A DNA stretch of 19,712 nucleotides, taken from NCBI GenBank assembly GCA_947468985.1, contig CANINJ010000003.1, positions 1-19,712 of the forward strand, written 5' to 3'. Position numbers and translations under genes: made by a program. The DNA is from Bacteroidota bacterium. Its GTDB lineage: Bacteria > Bacteroidota > Bacteroidia > Flavobacteriales > Flavobacteriaceae. This document shows, piece after piece, positions 8,337-14,985 of the stretch (position 1 is its first letter; each line of letters opens with the position of its first letter). The notes beneath the pieces were generated by a model that was given only the letters and a program-made list of their open reading frames with translations, did no database searches and had not been told where the DNA came from.

Positions 8337-9416
8337 TTATTTTACATTCACTCTTATTTTTCCTGTTAGCAACTGCTGCATTAAGCCTTTCTTTTGTAAT
8401 TGCAAGGTTTCTAGTTTTGTTTCGTAGCTTTTTAGTTCTTGGTCTGCAGTTTCTAAAACTTGTGCAATATATTTTTGTTCTTTTAAATCGGGAACAGGTA
8501 TTTGCAACTTTAAAAACTCACTTTGACCTAAAGTTTTATTTCTTCCTGCACCACCAGGAGAAGCCAAGTTTAGTAGATTTTTACCTTTTTTTGATTTAAA
8601 AAAATAAAGTAAATAATCTAAATCTAATATATTACCCAATGGTTTATACATTGGAAATCTGTGTGACGCAATCATTCCGGATTCATTGATTGTCGTTTTT
8701 GCAATTGCGTGTTCCCAAGCAAATACAATATTTAAAATAAAACAATCTGGCTCAATATGAAACACTGATTTATTACCAAGACTTAAGCCAGTTACTTCTT
8801 CTTTATAAAAAATACCTTTTGCGTGAGAACGAATACCAATTTGACGATATTTCTTTTGTGGTTCTGGTGTAAGTGAATTTTTTACTCGTATCAGTACTTT
8901 TGACAACTGGATATGATTCCTTTTTTTATTTGAAAACAATTGTATTGCTAATCCCTTGTTTCTTGCTTTTAAATTCTTTATGCTATTTTTTATGAGACTT
9001 ATTGCTTCATCCCAAGTAGAGAGTATTTCGGCTATTCTTTGTTGTTCTGGTAATGGTGGGATTAATACTTTTATTTCTGAAAACGTTTTAACGGAAATTG
9101 TAAAACGAGTACTCCCAGTGGCATATTTTGTAAATTGATTCAAAACTAATTGATTATTACAAAAATAGTGAGAATACAATATATTAATCTTTGTATTTGG
9201 TCTAAACCGCATTATATGATAGCTATATACAGCATTTATTAAATCTTCAAAAATTACTACTGAATGACCTATGTCTTCAGGTGTTTCTGAACTTGGTGTA
9301 AATAAAATATCACCTTTAAGCAAATTACAACTTAAAGTTTGAGCCTTTTTTGCAGATACAATAGGATATTTTTTAATACTCTCGTTATTAATGATTTCGT
9401 GATTATATACATTCAT
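8337..9416 (-). CDS. HsdS C-terminal part (rest of TRD1, both conserved helices, TRD2)
   Basis: A 359-aa frame. Residues 1-118 are the larger part of target-recognition domain 1 (LLKGDILFTPSSETPEDIGHS). LIPPLPEQQRIAEIL at 118-132 starts the first conserved coiled-coil region, to about 163. Residues 164-305 form the second recognition domain. VPDLKEQKYIAQVLE starts the second coiled coil, which ends with KKGLMQQLLTGKIRV, the classic HsdS end. If translated alone from ATG 9414-9416 by reinitiation at the upstream TGA, it would lack only about 60 N-terminal residues and could still bind HsdM through its helices. DNA recognition by the shortened first domain is doubtful. DUF3800 follows 7 bp downstream. 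Confidence 0.8.
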   Translation of the reverse strand: MNVYNHEIINNESIKKYPIVSAKKAQTLSCNLLKGDILFTPSSETPEDIGHSVVIFEDLINAVYSYHIMRFRPNTKINILYSHYFCNNQLVLNQFTKYATGSTRFTISVKTFSEIKVLIPPLPEQQRIAEILSTWDEAISLIKNSIKNLKARNKGLAIQLFSNKKRNHIQLSKVLIRVKNSLTPEPQKKYRQIGIRSHAKGIFYKEEVTGLSLGNKSVFHIEPDCFILNIVFAWEHAIAKTTINESGMIASHRFPMYKPLGNILDLDYLLYFFKSKKGKNLLNLASPGGAGRNKTLGQSEFLKLQIPVPDLKEQKYIAQVLETADQELKSYETKLETLQLQKKGLMQQLLTGKIRVNVK

Positions 9417-9604
9417 ATAATTAAAGAAACTAACTCTTCATCTTCTTTAATTAATTTATCAATGCTACTAGTTTGAAAGCGTCCTAGGTCTCCCAATTTC
9501 TTCTCTTCCCAATCAATAGGGATAATACCAATAGCTGTTTTTTTATAACCTTTTGGTATAGTAATTTGTTGGACTATTGTCGGTGTTGTAGTGGTGTTGT
9601 TCAT
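9413..9604 (-). CDS. HsdS N-terminal fragment
   Basis: A 63-aa frame starting 9 bp after the hsdM stop. After a Thr-rich leader it reads KGYKKTAIGIIPIDWEEKKLGDLG, the typical N-terminal beta-strand entry of an HsdS recognition domain, and ends ELVSLII at a TGA made by the frameshift. The TGA and the next ATG share bases (ATGA). On its own it is unlikely to fold as a recognition domain, but it might complement the downstream piece as split HsdS proteins can. Confidence 0.75.
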   Translation of the reverse strand: MNNTTTTPTIVQQITIPKGYKKTAIGIIPIDWEEKKLGDLGRFQTSSIDKLIKEDEELVSLII

Positions 9605-9613
9605 CTTTTTTTA

Positions 9614-11152
9614 TTAAAATCCTAACTCCACTAAATATTGGTTCATCTTGTTTTCAACTGCAACTAATTCACTTTTTAATAATAAAATTGTCTGTTGCGT
9701 TTGCTTCACGTCAATCGCTTCTTCTTCTTCAAAAGTATCTACATAACGAGGAATGTTTAGGTTATAATCGTTGTCTTGTAAATCTTTGATGGTGGCTCTA
9801 AAAGCGTATCTATCTTCAACCACAACACCATTTTCAGAAGTTAATGGTATGGCTTTTTTGAAATCGATATAGGTATCAACGATATTTTTTATATCACTTA
9901 TTTTTTCAGTATCACGCAGTTTATTTTGATTTTTACCTGATTCAAAACCTTTACTGGCATCAATAAACAAAACATCAGTATTGTTACCTTTGGCTTTATT
10001 GAAGATTAAAATAGATGCTGGAATACCTGTACCAAAAAATAAGTTAGCCGGTAAACCAATCACTGCTTCCAACAGGTTTTCCTCGATCAATTGTTGACGG
10101 ATTTTCCCTTCGCTACTCCCACGAAATAAAGCTCCGTGAGGCATAATAACACCAACACGTCCTGTATCTTCATAAGTAGTTTCGATCATATGACTGATAA
10201 ACGCATAATCGCCCTTACTTTTTGGAGGAACACCTCTATGATAACGATTGTGTGTATCGGCAATAGCGGTTTCAGCCCCCCATTTGTCTAACGAAAATGG
10301 AGGATTTGCGGTAACGATGTTGAACTTCATTAAATTATCTCCTTCCAACAAGCGAGGATTGTTTAAAGTATCACCCCATTCAATAGTAGCATCGTCAATC
10401 TCGTGCAAAAACATATTCATTCGAGCCAATGCCCAAGTGCTTCCGTTTACTTCTTGACCATATAAAGCAAAGTTGTTACTTCCTACTTCTTTAGCCATTT
10501 TTATTAATAGCGATGCACTTCCACACGCTGGATCACATATACGATCTCCTGGTTGTGGATCTAACAATCTGGCTAATAATGTAGATACTTCGCTAGGTGT
10601 ATAAAATTCGCCCGATTTTTTACCTTCTTCTCCTGCAAACATCGAGATAAGATATTCGTAAGCATCACCTATAATATCGTTTCCTTCCAAGTGTGAAGGC
10701 TGTAAATCCATTGCTGCAAAATCAACCAACAAATTTTTAAGTCTTCTGTTTCTGTCTTTGGTTTGACCTAGATTGTTTTCGGAATTAAAATCAATACTTC
10801 TGAATACTCTGTCTAATTTACTTCTGTTAGCATCTTCAATACGTTCTAATGAAGTGTTGATTAGCTCACCTAAATTAGGTTCATTTCTGTTTTCAAAAAG
10901 AAATTCAAAGGTTGCGTTCTCTGGAAGTTTGAAACGCTCATTTGCTAAAGCTCTTTCAATACGAGCTGTATCACCGTTGTATTTTGTGGCATAGAAATTC
11001 TTTTTGTCTTTCCATACATCAGACACATACTTTACAAACAACATAGTTAATACATAATCTTTGTATTGATTACTGTTAAGCACCCCTCTAAAAGTATCAC
11101 AAGCTTTCCAAACGATTTGATTAATTTCTTTTTGTGTGATTTTATTTTCCAT
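9614..11152 (-). CDS. hsdM: Type I DNA methyltransferase subunit M
   Basis: The 512-aa adenine-N6 methyltransferase subunit, which with HsdS forms the modification enzyme and with HsdR the restriction complex, using S-adenosylmethionine. Residues 1-150 are the N-terminal HsdM domain (NQIVWKACDTFRG). GEFYTPSEV sits at 181-189. The cofactor motif DPACGSASLL is at 207-216 and the catalytic NPPF (N6-adenine class, motif IV) at 283-286. The Ala in place of the more common Gly within DPACGSGxxL is a mild variation. The C-terminal residues 470-512 form a likely coiled coil that contacts HsdS. It starts 6 bp after the half-size HsdS and ends 9 bp before the split one, so it can serve both. Length is normal and no defect is seen. 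Confidence 0.97.
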   Translation of the reverse strand: MENKITQKEINQIVWKACDTFRGVLNSNQYKDYVLTMLFVKYVSDVWKDKKNFYATKYNGDTARIERALANERFKLPENATFEFLFENRNEPNLGELINTSLERIEDANRSKLDRVFRSIDFNSENNLGQTKDRNRRLKNLLVDFAAMDLQPSHLEGNDIIGDAYEYLISMFAGEEGKKSGEFYTPSEVSTLLARLLDPQPGDRICDPACGSASLLIKMAKEVGSNNFALYGQEVNGSTWALARMNMFLHEIDDATIEWGDTLNNPRLLEGDNLMKFNIVTANPPFSLDKWGAETAIADTHNRYHRGVPPKSKGDYAFISHMIETTYEDTGRVGVIMPHGALFRGSSEGKIRQQLIEENLLEAVIGLPANLFFGTGIPASILIFNKAKGNNTDVLFIDASKGFESGKNQNKLRDTEKISDIKNIVDTYIDFKKAIPLTSENGVVVEDRYAFRATIKDLQDNDYNLNIPRYVDTFEEEEAIDVKQTQQTILLLKSELVAVENKMNQYLVELGF

Positions 11153-11158
11153 AGTAAT

Positions 11159-11716
11159 CTATTTTACGATTTTATTAATTATACCTTGAAACAAGGCTTT
11201 TTTATGTTCTATAATTTGATTTGATAATTTTATTTCCTCTGAATGTAAGGCACTAATTGTTGCAATATTATTTTGTATTTCTAATTTTGGTATGTCAATT
11301 ATTATACTTTCTAATTCACCCTTTCTAATAGATGGAATAGAACTACCAGCACCTATGCTTTGAAACTGACTTTGGTATTTTTGAGAGTTAAACAACGTTG
11401 TAATATAATCAGGATTTACTTTTTCCTTGTTTGTTCTAATCACATAGAATATAGAAGAAGCAATTGCTGGCCCCATAGATTTATTGTAAGTCCAAGCAAA
11501 GGTTCTAAATCCTTTACCTACAAAAAGCACATCGCCATCTTCTAAAAGATGATTCTCTTTTTTATTGTCCAAATTTACGAATGCATCTATATCACTTTGA
11601 AGATTACCAAAATCATCAAAGTTTTTAGCTTGTAGGTACTTAGCAAAACCCTTTTCAAGTGGTTTTACATAAAGTCCAAACTTTATATTTGCAATATCCT
11701 TTAACTGTTCCTGCAT
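11159..11716 (-). CDS. Half-size type I specificity subunit (single TRD HsdS)
   Basis: A 185-aa protein with one recognition domain (residues 1-135; LQAKNFDDFGN, LLEDGDVLFVGKGFRTF, GAGSSIPSIRKGEL) followed by one conserved helix (about 140-183; IPKLEIQNNIATISAL to KKALFQGIINKIVK). Full HsdS proteins are a tandem duplication of this unit. Half-size versions are known to dimerise and recognise symmetric split sites, as in AhdI-type enzymes and truncated EcoR124I variants. It is the first gene of the operon, 6 bp before hsdM. It shares no obvious long sequence identity with the downstream hsdS, so it brings a different specificity. It could be the working subunit while the other is broken, or both may compete for HsdM. 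ATG at 11714-11716; no better start is seen. Confidence 0.88.
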   Translation of the reverse strand: MQEQLKDIANIKFGLYVKPLEKGFAKYLQAKNFDDFGNLQSDIDAFVNLDNKKENHLLEDGDVLFVGKGFRTFAWTYNKSMGPAIASSIFYVIRTNKEKVNPDYITTLFNSQKYQSQFQSIGAGSSIPSIRKGELESIIIDIPKLEIQNNIATISALHSEEIKLSNQIIEHKKALFQGIINKIVK

Positions 11717-12007
11717 CTATACTATTTTGTAGAATGTTTCAAATTCTTTACGAAGATAAAAAAAATAATCAAACATCCTAATAAATATTTTTGTAGAGTT
11801 ATTCAAAAATTTTTACAAAAAAAATTCAAGCGTAACCTACCCTGTCTCAAAACCCCCACTAATACTGAGTGATTACAACGCCCCCCTGGTGTTGTGTTAA
11901 ACAATAAATTCTGGCTGGAAATAATTACTTAAGGTGAAAGCTAAGTGTTGCTTCAGAGAAAATATTGTTTGTTACTAAAATGTTTAACTCAAAAACAAGT
12001 AAAAAAA
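11717..12007. other. Divergent intergenic region with a GC-rich hairpin
   Basis: About 290 bp separate the minus-strand operon from the plus-strand genes. Near the operon it is very AT-rich. From about 11830 to 11920 it becomes locally C-rich, unlike anything else in the window. There it holds an 8-bp stem, ACAACGCC (11875-11882) with GGTGTTGT (11888-11895; one G-T pair), loop CCCCT, preceded by a smaller CACT/AGTG hairpin. No T-run follows, so it is not a plain terminator. It could be a structured leader, a protein-binding site or a remnant of a recombination site. The stretch contains no convincing gene. Confidence 0.5.
11751..11758 (-). promoter_or_regulatory. Possible -7 element for the restriction operon
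   Basis: On the minus strand TATCTTCG resembles TAnnTTTG and lies about 35 bp upstream of the first start codon at 11716. A TTTG does occur further upstream, but with a spacer near 12 bp instead of 18-20, so the -33 box is not convincing. It is the best candidate in the gap. Confidence 0.3.
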
Positions 12008-12409
12008 ATGGTAAGAATTTCAAATTACATTAAAAGAACAACAGAGCAAGGAAAAGAATTCTTTACTCTAGAATTACAAGGTGGGGTTGAAATAGTGAAA
12101 TCCCAAGAAACAGGAAAGAATTATATGACTGCAAGAAAAGCATCAATGTCTTGCACATTTGATGAAGCAACATGTATCTCATTAATTGGAACAGAACTGC
12201 CAGGATCTGTTAAGAAAGTAGAGTGTGATGCTTATGAATACACAATCAAAGATACTGGAGAGGTAATCACCTTAAACCACAGATTTGAGTATTTAGAAGA
12301 AAACGATGCTACTTCGAAAGTAGAGAAAAGTAAATCTACAATTGAAGATTTCATGAGCAATGCGAATGTGAAAAACGCCTTCTCTTCAAATGGCGAGTTA
12401 GTCCATTAA
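12008..12409 (+). CDS. Conserved-looking small protein of mobile-element type, function unknown
   Basis: From ATG 12008 the product is 133 aa. The frame is open further up to a GTG at 11945, but those 21 residues (poor, Leu/Cys-rich) look untranslated. Predicted structure is beta-rich: ISNYIKRTTEQGKEFFTLELQ, MTARKASMSCTF, KKVECDAYEYTIKDTGEVITLNHRFEYLE, then a polar tail. No transmembrane segment, signal peptide or catalytic motif is seen. The small beta-barrel-like pattern with a disordered tail could suit a nucleic-acid-binding OB-like protein, which is speculation. It stands 97 bp before a RadC-like gene, with a terminator-like hairpin between. Small proteins of this kind beside RadC are familiar from Bacteroidota islands and plasmids. 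I do not recognise a named family. Confidence 0.75.
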   Translation: MVRISNYIKRTTEQGKEFFTLELQGGVEIVKSQETGKNYMTARKASMSCTFDEATCISLIGTELPGSVKKVECDAYEYTIKDTGEVITLNHRFEYLEENDATSKVEKSKSTIEDFMSNANVKNAFSSNGELVH

Positions 12410-12414
12410 CACCT

Positions 12415-12477
12415 AAAAAGACATCCTTCGTTGACTATTACTCCTAAAGTAAAAATCAGCTAGGATTGTCTTTTTTT
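12415..12477 (+). terminator. Terminator-like inverted repeat after the 133-aa gene
   Basis: AAAAAGACATCC (12415-12426) pairs with GGATTGTCTTTTT (12463-12475) with one bulged T. The loop is about 36 nt and the T-run reaches 12477. The long loop makes it less typical, but position right after a stop codon and the T-run fit termination. Confidence 0.55.
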
Positions 12478-12506
12478 ATTAAACATTAACTTTAATTTTT
12501 TTATCA

Positions 12507-12947
12507 ATGAATGAAGTAGCCGAAATTAAAATATCGTATAGTACTACCAGTACTTCTAAAATAAAAATTACTAGTGTAAACAAAGCATTTGAGGTGTTAT
12601 TAAATTCATGGGATTTAGATACAATTGAATTGCAAGAAGAGTTTAAAATATTACTGCTCAATAGAGCTAATGAAGTACTTGGTATTTATCCATTATCAAA
12701 AGGAGGCATTACAGGAACTGTTGTAGATTCTAGATTAATCTTTGCAGTTGCTTTAAAATGTAATGCAACTGGAATACTATTGTGTCACAATCATCCTAGT
12801 GGTAATCTAAAGCCTAGTGATAATGATATTACTTTGACTAGGAGTATCAAAAAATGTGCGGATTTTTTAGACATTACTTTAATAGACCATTTAATTATTA
12901 CAAAGAATGGTTTTTATAGTTTTTCCAATGAAGGAAAGTTAAGTTGA
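12507..12947 (+). CDS. radC: Short RadC-like JAB/MPN-domain protein
   Basis: A 146-aa protein holding only the C-terminal domain of RadC-type proteins. The zinc/JAMM-type signature is present: an acidic residue in the early strand (Glu44/45 before FKILLLNR), HNHPSGNLKPS with His94 and His96, Ser104 and Asp107. Chromosomal RadC is about 220-230 aa with an N-terminal helix-hairpin-helix. This short form lacks it and is the version seen on Bacteroidota mobile elements. Despite the name a role in DNA repair is not supported for the family; its cellular substrate is unknown. The start at 12507 gives a good N-terminus; upstream lies the terminator of the previous gene. It supports the reading of this window as a genomic island. 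Confidence 0.92.
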   Translation: MNEVAEIKISYSTTSTSKIKITSVNKAFEVLLNSWDLDTIELQEEFKILLLNRANEVLGIYPLSKGGITGTVVDSRLIFAVALKCNATGILLCHNHPSGNLKPSDNDITLTRSIKKCADFLDITLIDHLIITKNGFYSFSNEGKLS

Positions 12948-13211
12948 AGATGTAAGGCAGTCCATTTATCCCTTAAAAACAGGTAAAAATGGATTTCAAC
13001 TGTAAACCATCATATAGTTAAATAGCCATATTTTAATTTACCTTTCTAAATTTATGTCTTAAATTCAGTTTTTTAGCAAACTTAAATGCCTAAACTAATA
13101 GGATTTTTGATTTACTGTTAATAAGGCTTATTAATACCAAAATTAAACAAACTATATGACCTCCTTTAAATAGCTTTTTTTTATATTCGTCGTTTTAAAT
13201 GATAATCTTAA
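12948..13211. other. Intergenic region with a hairpin; weak promoter before the next gene
   Basis: Just after radC, TCCATTT (12961-12967) pairs with AAATGGA (12987-12993), and the inner TCC/GG can extend the stem. No T-run follows, so it may stabilise the mRNA end more than terminate. At 13182-13189 TATATTCG resembles a -7 element, 22 bp before the ATG at 13212, but no -33 box is seen at the right distance. The rest of the stretch shows no gene. Confidence 0.4.
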
Positions 13212-14393
13212 ATGCAAAATCAGAGTAACATAGTTATAGAAAAAAGTGTTCTTAATATAGAATATAGATTTGGCAATAAATTTAGCATGCCAAGTGATTA
13301 TATTGTATACTTTGAAAAAAAGGAAAATATTGCTTTAAATACTTACATAAGAAACAATTACGAAGAGCTTAAAAATAAATTTTCTAAGCTTGATTTTAAT
13401 CTGCTTTTTGCTCCTTTATTAACAAACACAATAAATGATATAGATAAAGTTGTAGAATACTTTTTACCGCAATTAACTTATTATGAAATTCATAAAAAAG
13501 TAAAAAGTGATTATGCAATGTTAATGTTTGTTGAAGGACTTAATAAAGGCATAGATGACTTTGTTGCTGTATTTCCAGAAGAGGAGTTTATACCTTCATC
13601 TTATAATTACAGTGATATTCTTAAATTAATAGGATACAACGGCAATTTCAATTCAGGCTTTACACTTTTTAATAATGTTATTGGGGTTTCTGATGCCTTT
13701 TATGAAAAAAATAGTAAAGGTGATTTTAGTTCATTTTTTAAAGAATTTGAAGATTACCTTGCAGAAATAAGTAATGAAGAGGGTGATGCAATGATAGCTA
13801 ACGCACCCCCTGTAGTAGATTTAACAGAAAAGCTAGATGAAGAAGCAGTCCAAATTGTTAATGATTTAAAAGAAAAATTAGCTGCTTTAACTGATTCAGG
13901 ACAGTTGTTATTTATTGTGCCAATTTTAAAAGATTTACTTGATAAACAAACTGAAAAAATTGATTTTAAAAGTATAAGCAAAATCAAAATTGATAAGCAA
14001 AATAAGATATTGCTTCCTTACTTCAAAAAAGAAGTAGAATTAAGCCATTTAACCAAATCTGTATACTTTCTATTTTTGAAACACCCAGAAGGTATTAATC
14101 TGAAAGAACTTGAAAACTTTAAAAAAGAACTTCTTACTATTTACATTTCGGTTTCAAACCAATTAGATCATGATAAAATGATTAAGAGTGTTGAAGATGT
14201 AGTTAATTTGGAAACAAAAGCCATTTACGCACACTTATCAAGAATTAAATCTGCATTCTATAAAATAATGGATGCTTCTCATGCCAATCACTATATTATT
14301 TCAGGTAATGGTGAGGAAAACAGAAAAGTTTTATTTAACACGAATGGTATTGATTGGTATGTTTATGACCCAATAGAAGACTATGAGTTGTAA
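13212..14393 (+). CDS. Protein of unknown function with a conserved-looking C-terminal helical domain
   Basis: A 393-aa soluble protein without signal peptide or membrane segment. Residues 1-200 are mixed alpha/beta without a motif I recognise. Residues 200-245 are an acidic-basic helical linker (LDEEAVQIVNDLKEKLAAL). From 266 to 393 comes a region I associate with Bacteroidota proteins: ILLPYF..., LTKSVYFLFLKHPEGINLKEL, and IYAHLSRIKSAFYKIM followed by YYI-like and short beta strands. That pattern suggests a winged-helix-like or regulatory domain, by resemblance only. It stands alone between RadC and the XRE region on the plus strand, with a palindrome just behind its stop. A regulator or effector of the element is possible; nothing decides it. 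Confidence 0.8.
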   Translation: MQNQSNIVIEKSVLNIEYRFGNKFSMPSDYIVYFEKKENIALNTYIRNNYEELKNKFSKLDFNLLFAPLLTNTINDIDKVVEYFLPQLTYYEIHKKVKSDYAMLMFVEGLNKGIDDFVAVFPEEEFIPSSYNYSDILKLIGYNGNFNSGFTLFNNVIGVSDAFYEKNSKGDFSSFFKEFEDYLAEISNEEGDAMIANAPPVVDLTEKLDEEAVQIVNDLKEKLAALTDSGQLLFIVPILKDLLDKQTEKIDFKSISKIKIDKQNKILLPYFKKEVELSHLTKSVYFLFLKHPEGINLKELENFKKELLTIYISVSNQLDHDKMIKSVEDVVNLETKAIYAHLSRIKSAFYKIMDASHANHYIISGNGEENRKVLFNTNGIDWYVYDPIEDYEL

Positions 14394-14404
14394 TTAATTT
14401 GCAC

Positions 14405-14418
14405 TTGCAAATTTGCAA
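14405..14418. repeat. Perfect 14-bp palindrome TTGCAAATTTGCAA
   Basis: The palindrome lies 12 bp after the stop of the 393-aa gene and is preceded by a further half-site TTTGCA (14398-14403). No T-run follows. Its place between that gene and the 69-aa ORF suits an operator better than a terminator. The protein that would bind is unknown. Confidence 0.5.
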
Positions 14419-14445
14419 CACTACTTATCTAATCTCTTTCAATTC

Positions 14446-14453
14446 TATTTTTG
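14446..14453 (+). promoter_or_regulatory. Possible -7 element (TATTTTTG) for the 69-aa ORF
   Basis: A full match to TAnnTTTG 43 bp before the ATG at 14497. No TTG lies at 17-21 bp upstream, so the promoter is incomplete; the palindrome at 14405-14418 lies near where a regulator could act on it. Confidence 0.35.
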
Positions 14454-14496
14454 CCTGACAAATCTTGTTTAGGTATCAAACTAATCATTTTAAACA

Positions 14497-14706
14497 ATGG
14501 AAAATATTATTTTAACTCAATTTACTATTGGGGAAGAGTTTGCTTTACATGAATTTGAATTAGAGTACAAAGAAACTAAAACAGACAATAACGGAGTAGA
14601 TTATGATTATTACAGGTATATAGGAAGCTTAAAATCAGTTGAAGCAAAGAAGATGATACTAGTATACAATTGTGATGTTTTAAGAGGGATATTTTGCTTT
14701 AGTTAA
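14497..14706 (+). CDS. Small hypothetical protein (69 aa)
   Basis: A short acidic protein, rich in Tyr, Glu and Asp, without recognisable domain. It begins FTIGEEFALHEFELEY and ends in a hydrophobic stretch (MILVYNCDVLRGIFCFS). It has a possible -7 element upstream. Its stop overlaps the stop end of the convergent XRE gene by 8 bp, so one of the two may be annotated slightly too long. Coding status is likely but not certain, because the length is small and no family is recognised. The abrupt end could also mean a truncated copy of a longer gene. Confidence 0.5.
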   Translation: MENIILTQFTIGEEFALHEFELEYKETKTDNNGVDYDYYRYIGSLKSVEAKKMILVYNCDVLRGIFCFS

Positions 14707-14917
14707 AGGTAAAAAGTTCAGCTAATGTAATATCAAGTGCATTGGCAACTTTTTCTAAAGTAGACAAAGTGGGATTTACTCTACCAGCTTCTAATCTGCT
14801 CATGTTAGATTTTTCAAAGTTGCATTTAGCAGCTAAATCTTGTTGAGAAATACCCTTTAGCTCCCGAAGTTTCTGGATGTGTTTTCCAACATTAATTTGA
14901 AGAGAGTTCTCTGACAT
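14699..14917 (-). CDS. XRE-family helix-turn-helix regulator
   Basis: A 72-aa protein made almost wholly of one Cro/C1-type DNA-binding domain. VGKHIQKLRELKGISQQDLAAKCNFEKSNMSRLEAGRVNPTLSTLEKVANAL covers the five helices. ISQQDLAAKCNFEKSNMSRLE (residues 24-44) is the helix-turn-helix proper. No sensory or protease domain is present, so it acts as a small dimeric repressor or activator. It is transcribed away from the exported-protein pair at 15104-16809. The gap between holds GTTATCA-type half-sites on both sides of the rightward promoter, which is what an autoregulated repressor of both directions would need. The target genes are inferred from position only. Confidence 0.93.
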   Translation of the reverse strand: MSENSLQINVGKHIQKLRELKGISQQDLAAKCNFEKSNMSRLEAGRVNPTLSTLEKVANALDITLAELFTFN

Positions 14918-14930
14918 TTAACATTTCCTG

Positions 14931-14985
14931 GTTATATTATTTGATAACTCAAAATTTGTTCTATTTTTGCTTTATGTGGTTATCA
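14931..14985. promoter_or_regulatory. Candidate operator half-sites around the divergent promoter
   Basis: Three related half-sites are seen: GTTAT (14931-14935), TGATAAC (14942-14948) and GTTATCA (14979-14985). The first two form an inverted pair 8 bp apart just upstream of the XRE start. The last two form a perfect 7-bp inverted pair with 30 bp between them and enclose the rightward -7 box. The third also lies in an imperfect palindrome TGTGGTTATCACA. This suits repression by looping or by paired dimers; XRE as the binder is inferred. Confidence 0.45.
14940..14969 (+). promoter_or_regulatory. Promoter of the exported-protein pair
   Basis: TTTG (14940-14943), an 18-bp spacer and TATTTTTG (14962-14969) give a near-ideal Bacteroidota promoter. 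Transcription would begin near 14974, giving a leader of about 130 nt before the ATG at 15104. The spacer and start are enclosed by the half-sites described separately. Confidence 0.65.

Larger units (their letters stand above)
8337..9604 (-). pseudogene. hsdS: Type I specificity subunit HsdS, interrupted by a frameshift (or split gene)
   Basis: Read with one frameshift near 9416, this region encodes an ordinary full-length HsdS of about 420 aa: target-recognition domain 1, central conserved helix, target-recognition domain 2 and C-terminal conserved helix. The join would read ...LVSL-NYMNVYN..., matching the 'LNYM(D/N)VY' stretch I know from this HsdS family. The shift can be explained by loss of one A in TTTAATTATATG. 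There is no long homopolymer, so classic slipped-strand phase variation is not obvious. The two pieces overlap as ATGA, so downstream translation could restart. Whether this is a dead gene, a sequencing error, a recoding site or a true split subunit cannot be settled here. The two parts are listed separately. Confidence 0.8.

Noticed and set aside
8288..8599. Plus-strand frame with hydrophobic Leu/Phe-rich product
   Set aside because: The apparent membrane-like segment comes from the complement of the Lys/Gln-rich HsdS C-terminus; it crosses two real genes and has no start signal.
9405..9430. Homopolymer slippage as cause of the hsdS frameshift
   Set aside because: Runs here are at most three bases long, too short for ordinary slipped-strand phase variation; a single deletion or sequencing error is simpler.
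8337..11716. Phase-variable inversion between the two hsdS genes
   Set aside because: Both lie on the same strand, no inverted repeat is seen, and no recombinase gene lies near them.
13112..13130. CTGTTAAT as a second copy of the tRNA-Asn attachment core
   Set aside because: Only eight bases match and the flanking sequence shares nothing with the tRNA fragment; chance in AT-rich DNA.
13754..13987. Minus-strand frame inside the 393-aa gene
   Set aside because: Ser/Leu-rich shadow without promoter or family; the plus-strand gene is long and consistent.
14497..14917. 69-aa ORF plus XRE regulator as a toxin-antitoxin pair
   Set aside because: The two are convergent, not co-transcribed, and the small protein shows no toxin motif.
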